NCBI GenBank assembly: GCA_963678675.1
Contig: OY783195.1
Span: 11,434,479 to 11,498,478, forward strand
Length of the DNA stretch: 64,000 nt
Origin: Xiphydria camelus
Lineage: Eukaryota > Arthropoda > Insecta > Hymenoptera > Xiphydriidae
Reading direction: 5' to 3'
The notes below the pieces were generated by a model. It saw only the letters and a program-made list of their open reading frames with translations, was not told the DNA's origin and made no database searches. Below, in pieces: positions 41,910 through 51,902 of the stretch. Every line of letters starts with the position of its first letter. Positions within the stretch are counted from its first letter, which is position 1. The position numbers and the translations under genes were made by a program.

Positions 41910-43277
41910 CACGCATTTCTACCGGGGCCACCACTGGAGGGGGAGGGGGCGAGTTATCTCCCTCCATGACAGATTAGCGCGCACTTTCGCAGCCGAACAT
42001 CGCGCACTACCCATACGATGCGTGTAAGGCGCTCCAGAGTCCATACAGGGGAGACATCCGTTGCGGAACAGCGGTCTGCGAGGCCGTCGGCGGGGGTAAC
42101 CCCGTAACACTGCCTTCGGTCTCTCCAATGCACGTCACCACATGAGGGCGCGCCCGCCCCGTCATCGTTACCGCCTTTGGGACCGCATCGCGCACGTAAC
42201 CCCGAGAAATCAACGAGTCAGACACTAAGGCCGCATCCACACGTTTAGCTGCATCATTTGCGACCCTCGCTGCTTCCACGACGTCCGCTCTGAGACGAGC
42301 AATCACACGGTCCTTCTCAAGAGACTCGCGCTCGAGTTCACGCGTACGCACTTTCCAAAATGAGGTGTCCTCGACATTCACCGATGCCGATACACTTTCC
42401 GTCAGTTTGGAGAGGACCACTCCAACCCCGCACTGCAGCGAGGAGACCGCCCTGCGCAATTTTGCGACCGTCTGTCCCTGTAGGTTTTTGCTTGTACAGC
42501 GCACATCATCAATATCATCTAACCATTCACGGAGCAAACGCGCCGCCCCATTCGAGTCCGCCCCGAGGATTGCCTTGATGTTACGTTGGACCTCCTCTCT
42601 GTCGCGGATATCGATGGTGGCATCCATCCAGCGATGTGCCACACTATGCGGCTTTATCACGGCCGTTTTAGTTTTTCCTCCAGCTTTAGGCCCCTTCACC
42701 GCCTTCTTTTTCCCCTCCGTCGGCATCAGCGACGGGTCCTGCGCGCCGACAAGATAGTCGCGTGTACTCTTGCGTTTCGTGCCTTTGCGCACGGCCCGCG
42801 CACCATCGTCACCATGGCAAAGGGAAACGGAAGAGTAGGATACGTCGCTATCCTCCCCCCTTCTCTCGTCATCACGTTCCCCACTGCTCACTATCTCCAT
42901 ATCCCAATCTCTGCAGGTCCTGCCGGAATGTGGCAACGGCGCCCAATCAGCGCCTTCCAACACCGAACTCGCTCCACCGGAAACGATCGCCGGCAGTTCC
43001 GGCGCGAATGCTATTGGAGCCCCCTCATCAATGGCCGCCTCTCCATATGGCGCCTTGCCACGTCGACCCTCCATAATGGCGCCCTCCCTACTCGGGCCAT
43101 CGACTCGGAGCAGAAGATCCAGCACCGAATCCTACGACGAGTCCACTGCCGTGATCTCACACGAGGAATCATGCCCTCGCGGAGAGTTACGTCCTTCATT
43201 CAGGGGCTGAGATGCCTCGTCGGAATCCCCCACGAACCCGAGACCGGGTCGCGGCGGAGAGAACCAGCGGAGGCCAT
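41902..43277 (-). pseudogene. LINE ORF1, right copy, with ~1.39-kb internal deletion
   Basis: It starts at the ATG complementary to 43,275-43,277. A frameshift near 43,260 and a nonsense codon after VDSS precede a 372-codon open stretch (43,125-42,007) that is intact where the left copy is shifted. The deletion joins CCGCAACGGATGTC directly to TCCCCTGTATGGACTC, removing the glutamine-rich tract and two zinc knuckles. The junction shows TGTC microhomology. Confidence 0.8.
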
Positions 43278-43528
43278 CTTTGCCGCCCGAGATCGACGCT
43301 CGACCGGCTTTTCGCCGGCGCGAGGTCGATTTATTCCCTTTACACGCCACTGGGGTACAAGCCACGAGCTTCCCGCATCACACTTCCACTCGACCACTAA
43401 CTCTCAATCTCGCGAACACGGGTTAACCGCGAAACTGCTCCGAATTTAACGGAGCCGACACGCAAGCGACCTGTCTGCACGGAGTCCAGGCCGCGAATCC
43501 GGCCCAGAACTGTCCTAGCTTAGCTACT

Positions 43529-43534
43529 GATCAC
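43529..43534. repeat. 6-bp target-site duplication GATCAC, right copy
   Basis: It directly follows the TAGCTACT terminus and restores the pogo/Tigger reading (TCACTCACTAGTGTGCAGAC). Confidence 0.9.
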
Positions 43535-44776
43535 TCACTAGTGTGCAGACAAAATTTCGCAAAGTTAAATCTTTATCACAGCTATATAGATGGGAAGAAA
43601 GTGTACAAAAAGGTGGAATGAATGCAGAGAAAATTGCATTTATGACGGAATACATTCTGCAAAGATTTGAAGAAGCTTGTGACAGAAGATCTATTATTCA
43701 CGATATGGATTTAAGATTATGGAATCTGAGGGCGAAGGACTTGGTGGACCTTTCCGAATTCAAGGCAAGTAAATAGTGAATTTGGAAATTTATAGAGTGC
43801 ATAGAATCATGTCTCGTAAAATAACAACATTCAGGACGCAATCTACGTTCCAATATAATGACAACCTGCAAAATATTGCGAAGACGTTTGTATCAAACGT
43901 AAAATTAAATATACCAACTATTGGATTTGAAGAAATATATAACGCAGACGAGAGTGGCTTGAACCTCGAAGTATATTCAGGGCGAACATTGGCAAAATTA
44001 GGAGTAAAAACGGTAGAAGCAACGGTCCGATCGGTATCATCTACGACACACAGCTATACTATAATGCCTATCATTTCGGCAAGTGGACGTCTTGTTTCAC
44101 CACTGTACATAGTTTTGAAGGAGTCTACAGGAACATTTAGCCCAAGGGTGGAAGAATCTCTATTTCGTCCAGCTAACATTTACATTCAAGCTTCAAAATC
44201 AGGTAAACTTACGTCTGAACATTTTAAAACTTGGTTCATCCAGTTGTATTTACCGAATACTGGCCATAAAAGCATGCTACTACTCGACTCATGGACGGGA
44301 CATTGTTCGAGTCAGCTAGAGACGTTGATCCCACAAGACAAAGAAGTACAATTTTCAATGATTCAGAAAAAAAACGATTGGCATTATTCAACCTTTAGAT
44401 GTATTTGGATTCAGGATTTGGAAGAATTTCGTTCGAACATTTTCTGATAATGTATTTCTTCAAGAGAAAGATATTAGTTTGCACTCGCGCAATGAAATAA
44501 TTAAATTGCAATCACATTAACACACAACCAGCTTTCGTCGCCTAGATTTAAAAATCTTTTCCGATATGCTTGGCTTAAAAGCGGATATCTCTAGAAACGC
44601 ATCCCGGTGAATTTCAAAACCCTGTAGATTTTTGTTACTTTAGGAGTGTAAAGCACATACCCAGATGTAGTATTTGTGGAGAAGCTGCTTTCATACGCCG
44701 TGCATGGTGTGCCGAGTATTACTGTTTTGAACATTTCTATGAACAATATCACTACTGTACAAATTATAATCCGTAA
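43535..44776 (+). pseudogene. pogo/Tigger-like transposase, C-terminal part (copy 2)
   Basis: It resumes the helix-turn-helix (QTKFRKVKSLSQLYRWEES), then a stop and frame change near 43,774. The DDE domain follows with YNADESGLNLE (first Asp), LLLDSWTGHCSS (second) and, in another frame, IQPLDVFGFR (third, about 44,385-44,415). The C-terminal zinc-type motif CSICGEAAFIRRAWC...YCFEHFY lies at about 44,670-44,735, with a stop at 44,774. Several frameshifts make it inactive. Confidence 0.8.
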
Positions 44777-44881
44777 TTTTAGTGTATTTGCCGTTTTCTA
44801 CCATTACAACTGTTTTAATGTATAATCCATTAATAAAATATGTACAATAGATACAAATAGTTTGTTTATCAGGATTCATTT

Positions 44882-44900
44882 AATGAATGAATGAATGAAT
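44882..44900. repeat. GAAT microsatellite
   Basis: About four to five GAAT units directly after the transposase region. Confidence 0.8.
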
Positions 44901-45045
44901 TCGTTTATTTATATGTCATAATTTAATTAATGTAACTGCGGATAAGCTATATGTATGTATATTATAAATATAATAATCATAAAACGTACTTACATAAGAT
45001 TTTTAAAGAATGATGAAGGGATATCTCACCAGCATGCAGTGATAA

Positions 45046-45233
45046 GGCCCGGTGCACACATCCGATTTTTCAACGTGCGGTGCCGCTGCAGCCCCGGAAT
45101 TGCGGCGGCGATACCATGGATAGATTGTGGCACGTTACCGAAGGTATGTGTGCAGCGCCACATTCTATCTATGGTATTGCCGACCGCAATTCCGGTGCCG
45201 TAGCGTTTAAAAGTCGGATGTGTACAGCGGGCC
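45046..45233. mobile_element. 188-bp Harbinger-type MITE in the pogo/Tigger terminal repeat
   Basis: It starts GGCCCGGTGCACACATCCGA and ends in the inverse. The left flank is TAA and the right flank TTA, one mismatch from a TAA duplication; the uninterrupted paralogue near 1,272 reads GATAATAGTC. The interior forms a near-complete palindrome. Confidence 0.65.
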
Positions 45234-45984
45234 TTATAGTCACGAGTCAAACACATTCCTATTATGCAAAACCTTATCGGCGTCAATGTCAACATAGATC
45301 CTGCGTCATTCAACGTTATCATTGAGGTTCATACGATATCTTATTTGTGTAGTTTGAAAAATACATGTCATTGATTCATTTCAATAAGTTGCATTCTTCA
45401 TGTAATTGTAAGTACGTATTTTGCTAAAATAATTAAAAACTGTATGAAATGTATGTAAATAAAAATGTAGATATTGTTTCATAAGACCGTTTCACTGTTT
45501 AAGTCAAACGGCCTTAATGTTCGAGATATTCTAAATTAAAAAAAAAGAATACATAATAGACTGCGGGTGTATGGAAAGAGGTTATTAATAGGTATTTTTT
45601 TACATAGACTTAAGAAATCGAAAAATCCAATTTTATTGGTCGGTGGTGGGGGTAACTTAAAACAAATTTGTTTCCAGAATTTTTTTGAACCACTTTTATA
45701 GATCGGAAAAAACCATAAAACTTTTATTTCAACTTTTTCCCCTTATCTTTCACCGTTCGGGAGTTATTCCGTGAAGAAAAAAAATCTGCATTTTTTCAAG
45801 GGATGATTTCACCCCTTAAACTGGAATTCCGCACCAATGAAATGTATTTTTGTATTACGCTTGAATTACTCTACTTGCACATGGAATGGCGGAATTTTAT
45901 GAATTTTCGGGTTCCCTAACTCTTCCCTTGTAAGAACAACTGTAATATCTTATATCCTTTAAAACAATGAAAACCAAAACATAA

Positions 45985-46480
45985 ATCAAGAAACACGGTA
46001 GATTCTCGCGGTATGTTCATTCAATTCAACGTCGCAGCACCCGTGTATCTTTACAGGAAAAATGTCTGCCCCCTTCACCCCTCAATTTTTACATCGAATT
46101 TTCTCAATAAATATATGGGTATAACCAAAACTATGCTCAGCTACGCCATATAAATTGATTATTCTCTATTGATAGAGACCAGAATAAATTTAATAAGTTA
46201 CATAATAACAGAGATTCATCCTTAACACAACGCGAAGCCACGCCCCTCCCGCCTAAAACTCGAGAATTTTAGATTTCTCGGCCGATATCTATATGTCAAA
46301 ATGTCACAAAAATTCCGGCAATCTTCGGCGATAGTCGGCCATGATCGGAAATGTGTATACATAGATGCGATCAAACACACACACGCACCATTGAATGTAT
46401 GAGTTATATTCCGGCTTTTTCATCGTCGACTGTTCGGCGATGATCGGAAATGCGTACCCAAATGCGACCACACGCATACG
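45985..46480. repeat. Dispersed repeat, direct copy at 58,603-59,060
   Basis: Shared blocks: CACCCGTGTATCTTTACAGG, CCCCCTTCACCCCTCAATTT, TTGATAGAGACCAGAATAAA and ATGTCAAAATGTCACAA. No coding content. Nothing else is seen up to 46,805 apart from a decayed tandem of CGGCGATGATCGGAAATG-like words. Confidence 0.65.
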
Positions 46481-48003
46481 CCATCAAATGTATATGAGAG
46501 AATATATATGTATGACTTCTCAAATGCCTGTATCTCGTTTCCTAATTACTTTAAAAATATTTTTTCTTTTTCCTTGAATTCAGAAATTTATAGCGAGCAT
46601 TTCCAGTACTGCAATTAATTCCATACAATAACATATATTATGGTTTCATGCCGATTATATATGTACAATTGCTCGTTTCATAATGGTGACAGTAAATGTA
46701 TCAATCTGTCAAATAGCTTAAAAAAAAGAAGGAAATGACATGACTCTATATTATCGACTATCGGATTATTTATACCTTACCGACTGCCGAAGTCAAATTT
46801 CAAGGTACCCCGATAGCCAGGTGGCTCCACAGTGGTGGCACTGTGGGCCCACCCGATAACTTTGAGAAACATCACAGTGATGTCTTGGTGCGTGCCCACT
46901 GGGGTACCACTGTCGCATCACGCAGTGTAAGCACTGAGTGAGGTTACGGTGACCTCCAGTGGATAAAGTAGGAGGTGTACCAATGAACAGGAAATTCATT
47001 TTTACTTTATAAAACAAAAGAAAAGGTTTATTTATTTCATACATACATATACGTACAACGCAAGTGAATGAATGTATATAGTATATAGGCAACACATTTT
47101 GAAAAATGAACATTACAATAATGAAACATTTAGGACATTTAAAATAAGTACATTATTTCACTAGAGTAACTGAAATGTTTTTAATAGAATTTTCTCGTCT
47201 AGTTCTATTTAAAATTTGAATTTTTAATTGAATTTTTTTATTTTCAAATGAGAAGAATTCCAAATTCTACTAATGAAGAGAAAATTGTATCAAAAACATT
47301 CTATCGATTCATTTCTGATCTCAAAAAGCTCATAAAACCAAACTAAGAATGATATTTACATAATTCAAAAGACTACGTAATACGGAAGAAAGTAAGAATA
47401 ATATAATGATAATTATAACGTTCTATAAGTTTATTTTGAGACAGAGTTCTCCCGTAATGCGAATAGTAAGGCGCTATTAGATGCGCAACGATATATTGAC
47501 ACCCTAATTGAAGACACAAGTGCATAAAGGGTCCATGTAACATTTGAAATGTTTTGAGATAATCATTTTATATGCACTACAAAATGAAAATATCGAGTAT
47601 GCTCAGATCCTTTATCAACTGTTAACTTTGTTAATCTTAATCATTTTGCTAATTTAACCTCGGCATACAAATTATACACAGCTAAACTTCTAAAAAGCGT
47701 TAGAAAATCATTTCTCACAAAAATGTCACTTAGACTCTTCATGCACTTGTGTCTTCAATTATCAAATCTCATAACTCTACTTTTAGTCAAAAATGTGATT
47801 GTAGTGCTATCTGTTACAAAAAAGATACTTCATAAGGTAGAGAAAATCATACAACTCCATATAATTTACATCTTAGACGTTAAGGGAATTGTTGACGGCG
47901 ATTTCTTCATAAATTCCTTGTCTCTGATAGGAGTTTCAGTATGTCCACCTCCACCATAGAAGTTGTCCTCCAGGAAATCCTGAAATCGAGATCGAGAAAA
48001 CTG

Positions 48004-48660
48004 TAGGATCCATCTTTGAAGTTTTTAAGTAAATAGAATGAAAAGAAAAATATAAAAAAGTAGGGGAAAGTCACACCATTTGTCTTCTTGATTCTTCGAC
48101 CTTCTTATCCTCAGATGTACTCGCTTCTCGATGACGTTTTTTCTTCCTCTCCCTAGTGCAATTGAGGGTTGGATTGCCAAATCATCACGATTGTTTCTTC
48201 CGTTCACGGCTTCGAGCCTTTCTTGTTCCTTCACCTTCTTCTTACGACGACATTCTTTCACACAGCTCTGAAAACTTCATTCTTGCCAAAGAGAAACTGT
48301 CTCTCGTGGGTCCGTCGAAACGCTGATTTTCCATCCTTGTATCTAAAAAAGTAATTTTTTTTCTCCTTTACAAACAATCAATTTCCAATACAGACAATTA
48401 GGAATACGGACAAATAGGACTTTCACAATAGTAAAAAATAATATTAAACGTTAATAACTTTGAATAAAAAAAATAGTTTTAAACAAAACTAGTAGAGAAT
48501 TAGAGAAAACTTTAGGATCTTTCTTTAAAGTTTTTAAGTAAACAGTATAAAAAGAAAAATATAAATAAGTAGGGGAAAGTCTCACCATTTAGCTTCTTGA
48601 TTCTTCGACCTTGCTCTCGTCAGATGCACTCGCCTCTCGATGACGTTTTTTTGGTGCTCT
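48004..48660. repeat. ~150-bp direct repeat, two copies
   Basis: 48,004-48,152 and 48,510-48,660 share AAGTAGGGGAAAGTC, TTCTTGATTCTTCGACCTT and CTCGATGACGTTTTTT. On the minus strand both could encode a basic/acidic peptide beginning RHREAS, followed by a GTGTGAC or GTGAGAC donor-like sequence, which hints at a duplicated exon. This is weak. Confidence 0.6.
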
Positions 48661-48842
48661 CTCCACACGGTCGCCTCACTTTTGCCAAGTCGAAGGAGAT
48701 AGGGAAGGCTGATATAACACGGAACGTAGTAACACAGTGTGCCTCAGCGTCGAGTATTACTTTTTCTGTAGTCCAGTCAATAGGAAGTTTTACCCTAAAA
48801 ACGCTCCGACTTTGCACTATATCGCCATAGTCGCGAACTCAA

Positions 48843-49410
48843 GCGCGACGCGGTGTCGGCGTCATGGTGGCCGCCATTGCAACGTGCCACGGGCCGTTGC
48901 GCGTCGCTTACATTTCACTTCACTACACTGATTTCACGCTTATCTCGGATACTCCTGAGGGCCTCCTCGGTGCCTCGGAGTAGATTCTTACGGGATTTAT
49001 TCACGCACTGTGTTGTTGTGTTGTTTCGCTGGGAGTGCGAAAACAAGCACGGCACGTCGTTGGCGTCGCTGTGGCCGCCATTAGCACGTGTCACTTTCCG
49101 TTGCGCGTCGTTTACGTTTCACTTATCCACACTAATTTCCCGCTTGTCTCGGTCGCTCCTGGGACCTTCTCGGTGCCTTGGAGCTCTCAGAGCAGAATCA
49201 CACGGGGTTTATACGCGCATTGTTTCACTGGGAATGCAATACGAGCGCGGCGCGACTTTGGCGTCGCTTTGGACGCCATTAGCACGTGTCGCGGCCACTT
49301 GCGCGTCGTTGGCATTTCACTTCACTACACTAATTCCGCACTTAGTTCGACCACTCTTGCGGGGCTTTTCGGTGTCTCGGAGTCTCCGAAGTGAATTCTC
49401 ACAGGTTTCA
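48843..49410. repeat. ~200-bp tandem repeat, three units
   Basis: GTGGCCGCCATTGCAACGTG (48,866), GTGGCCGCCATTAGCACGTG (49,070) and TTGGACGCCATTAGCACGTG (49,268) mark three units of 204 and 198 bp. Each carries GCGCGTCG, TTTCACTTC and TCGGTG blocks. CpG-rich compared with the surroundings. Confidence 0.8.
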
Positions 49411-49734
49411 CTGGTTTGGTGACTCTCCTGCAGTCGTCAGAGTCCTAGTTAAGCTATCGCCATAGTTAAGTAGCGCCATCGTGTGATTTTTTGGTGAAAG
49501 TCACTCTTGGCTGTTGGGGAGGGTCTCCTCGCAAAATGTCACTTGTTGTGCTCAGTGTGTAGCCACAGTGATTTCCCCTTCTGGCGATCACTGCGTGATC
49601 CCACAGTGAAGCTACGGTGGCAACACCAAGTAGCGCCACCGCGTGACTTTTTGGTGAAAGTCACGCTTGGCTACCGGGGTATCGGCCATAGGTATGACTT
49701 TGATCGGTTTGCCCGCGGACATACGGCAGTTATT

Positions 49735-50109
49735 CCGTATGTATCATCCCGAATTAAACAAGCAGAGATACCGACATTGTCGAAACTTTACCGACGGTCA
49801 AGAATTTTATAGTTAGAGTTGGCTTGAGGAGAGTGCGCTGTGTGTGCTGCGTGAGAGCGAAAAGTGTCAAACGTCTGATTTCCCGATAGCTGTTAATTCA
49901 AGAGATCGAAGTGTTTCGTCTATTATTCAATACTTCGATTTTCCGAATTGACAGCTATCGGGAAATCAGACGTTTGACACTTTTCGCTCTCACGGAGCAC
50001 ACACAGCGCACTCTTCTCAAGCCAACTCTAACTATAAAATTCTTGACCGTCGGTAAAGTTTCGGCAATGTCGGTATATCTGCTTGTTTAATTCGGGATGA
50101 TACATACGG
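49735..50109. mobile_element. 375-bp palindromic MITE (CCGTATGTATCAT family)
   Basis: It reads CCGTATGTATCATCCCGAAT inward from both ends and is a near-perfect palindrome centred near 49,920, including CTCTAACTATAAAATTCTTG inverted on the other arm. A second copy is at 57,046-57,420, with the small centre flipped. Confidence 0.8.
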
Positions 50110-50183
50110 TTTATGGAAATTCTTTCACGAACGCGAAATGTTCTGGGGAAAATATATATATTATCGAAACGTTAATTATAGTC

Positions 50184-50800
50184 ATTTCAAAATATCACGA
50201 GAATAAATCAAAAGTAACGTGGTTATAATTCATTGACTCGTATCGGTATAAAATGTGAGACTTTAATTTTGTGGTAATAAAAAGCTATTCTCCTACATGT
50301 ACATATTCTCCTCATGAATAAATTCCAAATAGGAGTGAAATCTTGTCACAAAAACAGATTCTCTGTAAAAAAGGCGGCATGTTCATTCAGTGCCAACAAA
50401 ATTGATACGTAAAATACTCTTCAAAAAAGATTAGAAATCAAATAAAATCGCCATGTTTAAGATTTATATATAAAAAATAAAAGGCATCATTTGAAAGGAA
50501 AATTATTGTAAATCAAATGTTACTAAAAAAGTCGACGACAAAAAATTTATAAAAAAATGTTCATAAAAAAGAACGCAAAATAAAAAATTAAGACAGATAG
50601 AAAATTATATTCGATGTTTATGCACTTATGATTTTAAATAAATTCATACACTCTTATATGATACCACCAGTATATAGTGGAAAAAATATGAAAACTTAAA
50701 CGCGGCAACTTCTTTTTTATGAAAATTTTTTAATCATTTTTTTGTCGAATTTTTTAGTAACTTGATTTACAATAATTTTCCTTTCAAATGATATTCTATT
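50184..50800. repeat. Dispersed foldback repeat, copy A
   Basis: It matches 62,158-63,045 through AATATCACGAGAATAAATCA, ACAGATTCTCTGTAAAAAA and CATACACTCTTATATGATAC. Copy A has lost most of its right inverted arm, which is retained in copy B. Confidence 0.75.
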
Positions 50801-50939
50801 ACAGAATAATGTATATAACTACCAATGAATAATCGATAGTGTTCTTGGACTACACTCATATGCCACGAACGTGGAAAACTCTGTAGCGTAGGTCTGCATC
50901 GGTATAAATGGAAGACCCTTACAATATTTGCTTTCTGAG

Positions 50940-51190
50940 ATGAGTACTAATGAACTGTGTAGGATGTAAGGAAGACGGTACTTTATTCTTGGTGTCATTG
51001 AAATCGCTGTACTTCATTTTTCCTTTTTCCACTACATATCTAGACTTTTGATAACGTTCCCTTGAAATACCATGCACATTTAACCCGGTACAAACTACAC
51101 AATTGGGACTTTACTCTTATAGGTAGAATACAAATCGCCCTGTAGCGTCGGTGTCATTTGGTACAAACGTTTTCTTCGAAAGGGTATATA
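50940..51190. repeat. Inverted copy of the dispersed repeat at 17,975-18,440
   Basis: GGTACAAACG, GGGACTTTACTCTTATAGGT and CATATCTAGACTTTTGATAA match that repeat inverted. It is cut by the transposon starting at 51,193. Confidence 0.55.
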
Positions 51191-51902
51191 TACCCTTTCT
51201 AATTCTACCGAAATGGTGATATTTTAAATTTCATTTTTCGCGATTTTGAACATGCCTCCAGAGTCAATTTCGGTTGATATTTCGATTATATGTGTAGAAA
51301 TGTGATGATTCACGCAGCAGTCGCGCTACAACTTCAAAAACCTCTGAGTAATAGCCCAATTCCCAAATTTCAGCACTAATACGTAAATGAGCAATGTTCG
51401 TGAATTGTAAATAATAATTTATTGTAAGTCAATCGAATTGGGATCATTTTAAAAATAATCTGACACAATCAGCTTATTTATAATAATTCTTTTATTATTT
51501 ATTCATTAGAAATACTGACTACATCTGTTTACAGCCATAAAAATATTTGTTTTTTAATAACTGGCTAATTCTGCGGCCGTTTTTTGTCTTTAGCTTACTC
51601 TTTTTTCTCTCGGTCTCTCTTCTATTGGAAAAATGTTTTTTCGCTTTGTGATATACAGAGAGAATGGTGAGGAAATCAGAATAAATTATGGACTTGAAAA
51701 TAGGTATCTGATAACACGTGGAAAGTTGTGTAAGGATTTGAATTACTTTCATTGGATTCTGAAAATTAAAGGAGAAAAAAGTAAAGTAGGTAAATACAAA
51801 ATAAAATAGACTAGGAATCTGAAAACACTTAAAATAAAAGAACGCGCACCGGGAGCTTCTCCTGAGAGACTAAATTGGGGGTATCTGAGGTACAATCTCA
51901 GA

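Larger units (their letters stand above)
35778..43500 (-). mobile_element. R1-clade LINE, right-arm copy (7.7 kb)
   Basis: Same LINE as in the left arm, inverted, with 15-bp duplications at 43,501-43,515 and 35,763-35,777 and an A-rich tail of about 9-10 A. It inserted at the identical base of the terminal repeat. Both copies have their 5' ends outward and their 3' tails toward the polymerase core. Confidence 0.85.
19853..43528. mobile_element. 23.7-kb composite Maverick/Polinton-like element with LINE-loaded inverted arms
   Basis: The termini are AGTAGTTAAGCTAGGACAG and its inverse with one mismatch, flanked by GATCAC on both sides. Long inverted arms (19,853-28,886 and 34,798-43,528) surround a 5.9-kb unique core with a family B DNA polymerase, a small protein and two tandem-repeat blocks. 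Each arm is a terminal repeat interrupted at the same place by an R1-clade LINE. Maverick/Polinton elements have 6-bp duplications, 5'-AG ends and protein-primed polymerases, so this assignment is reasonable. Against it, integrase, capsid, protease and packaging ATPase are all absent, so integration would need help from elsewhere or an unrecognised activity. Confidence 0.75.
34798..43528. repeat. Right inverted arm of the composite element
   Basis: It contains the inner terminal repeat (34,798-35,777), a LINE on the minus strand (35,778-43,500) and the 28-bp end (43,501-43,528). Relative to the left arm it lacks ~1.39 kb of ORF1 and ~75 bp of ORF2 but keeps ~1.17 kb of ORF3/3' region. Confidence 0.85.
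18621..45929 (+). mobile_element. pogo/Tigger-like transposon, copy 2, split by the composite element
   Basis: The ends read AAGGGAAGTTAGGGAACCCG at 18,621 and its inverse near 45,929. Terminal repeats are unusually long for this group: 18,621-19,383 and 44,992-45,929, the latter lengthened by a 188-bp MITE. Its own length is about 3.6 kb; the rest is the 23.7-kb insertion at 19,853-43,528. Transposase halves lie on either side of the insertion in the same orientation. Confidence 0.8.
46808..49679. mobile_element. 2.9-kb TA-flanked element with CCCCGRTAGCC ends
   Basis: The left end CCCCGATAGCCAGGTGGCTC and right end (inverse CCCCGGTAGCCAAGCGTGAC) are flanked by TA. Subterminal CACAGTG/CACTGTGG-type words are clustered at 46,828-46,950 and 49,550-49,670. 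Inside are two ~150-bp direct repeats and a ~200-bp tandem array. No transposase is recognised. 47,114-48,000 is plain AT-rich DNA. Confidence 0.5.

Noticed and set aside
42586..43449. 287-codon plus-strand frame in the right arm
   Set aside because: It is the antisense shadow of right-arm LINE ORF1, equivalent to the left-arm shadow.
19881..43500. Two independent site-specific LINE insertions
   Set aside because: Not excluded, but the shared frameshifts in ORF2 make descent from one inserted copy more likely.
19853..43528. The inverted arms as an assembly artefact
   Set aside because: The arms differ by several percent, carry private nonsense changes and reciprocal kilobase deletions, and are bounded by a precise target duplication.
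49035..49422. Frames of 119 and 189 codons
   Set aside because: They span the ~200-bp tandem repeat and simply repeat the same peptide-like text.
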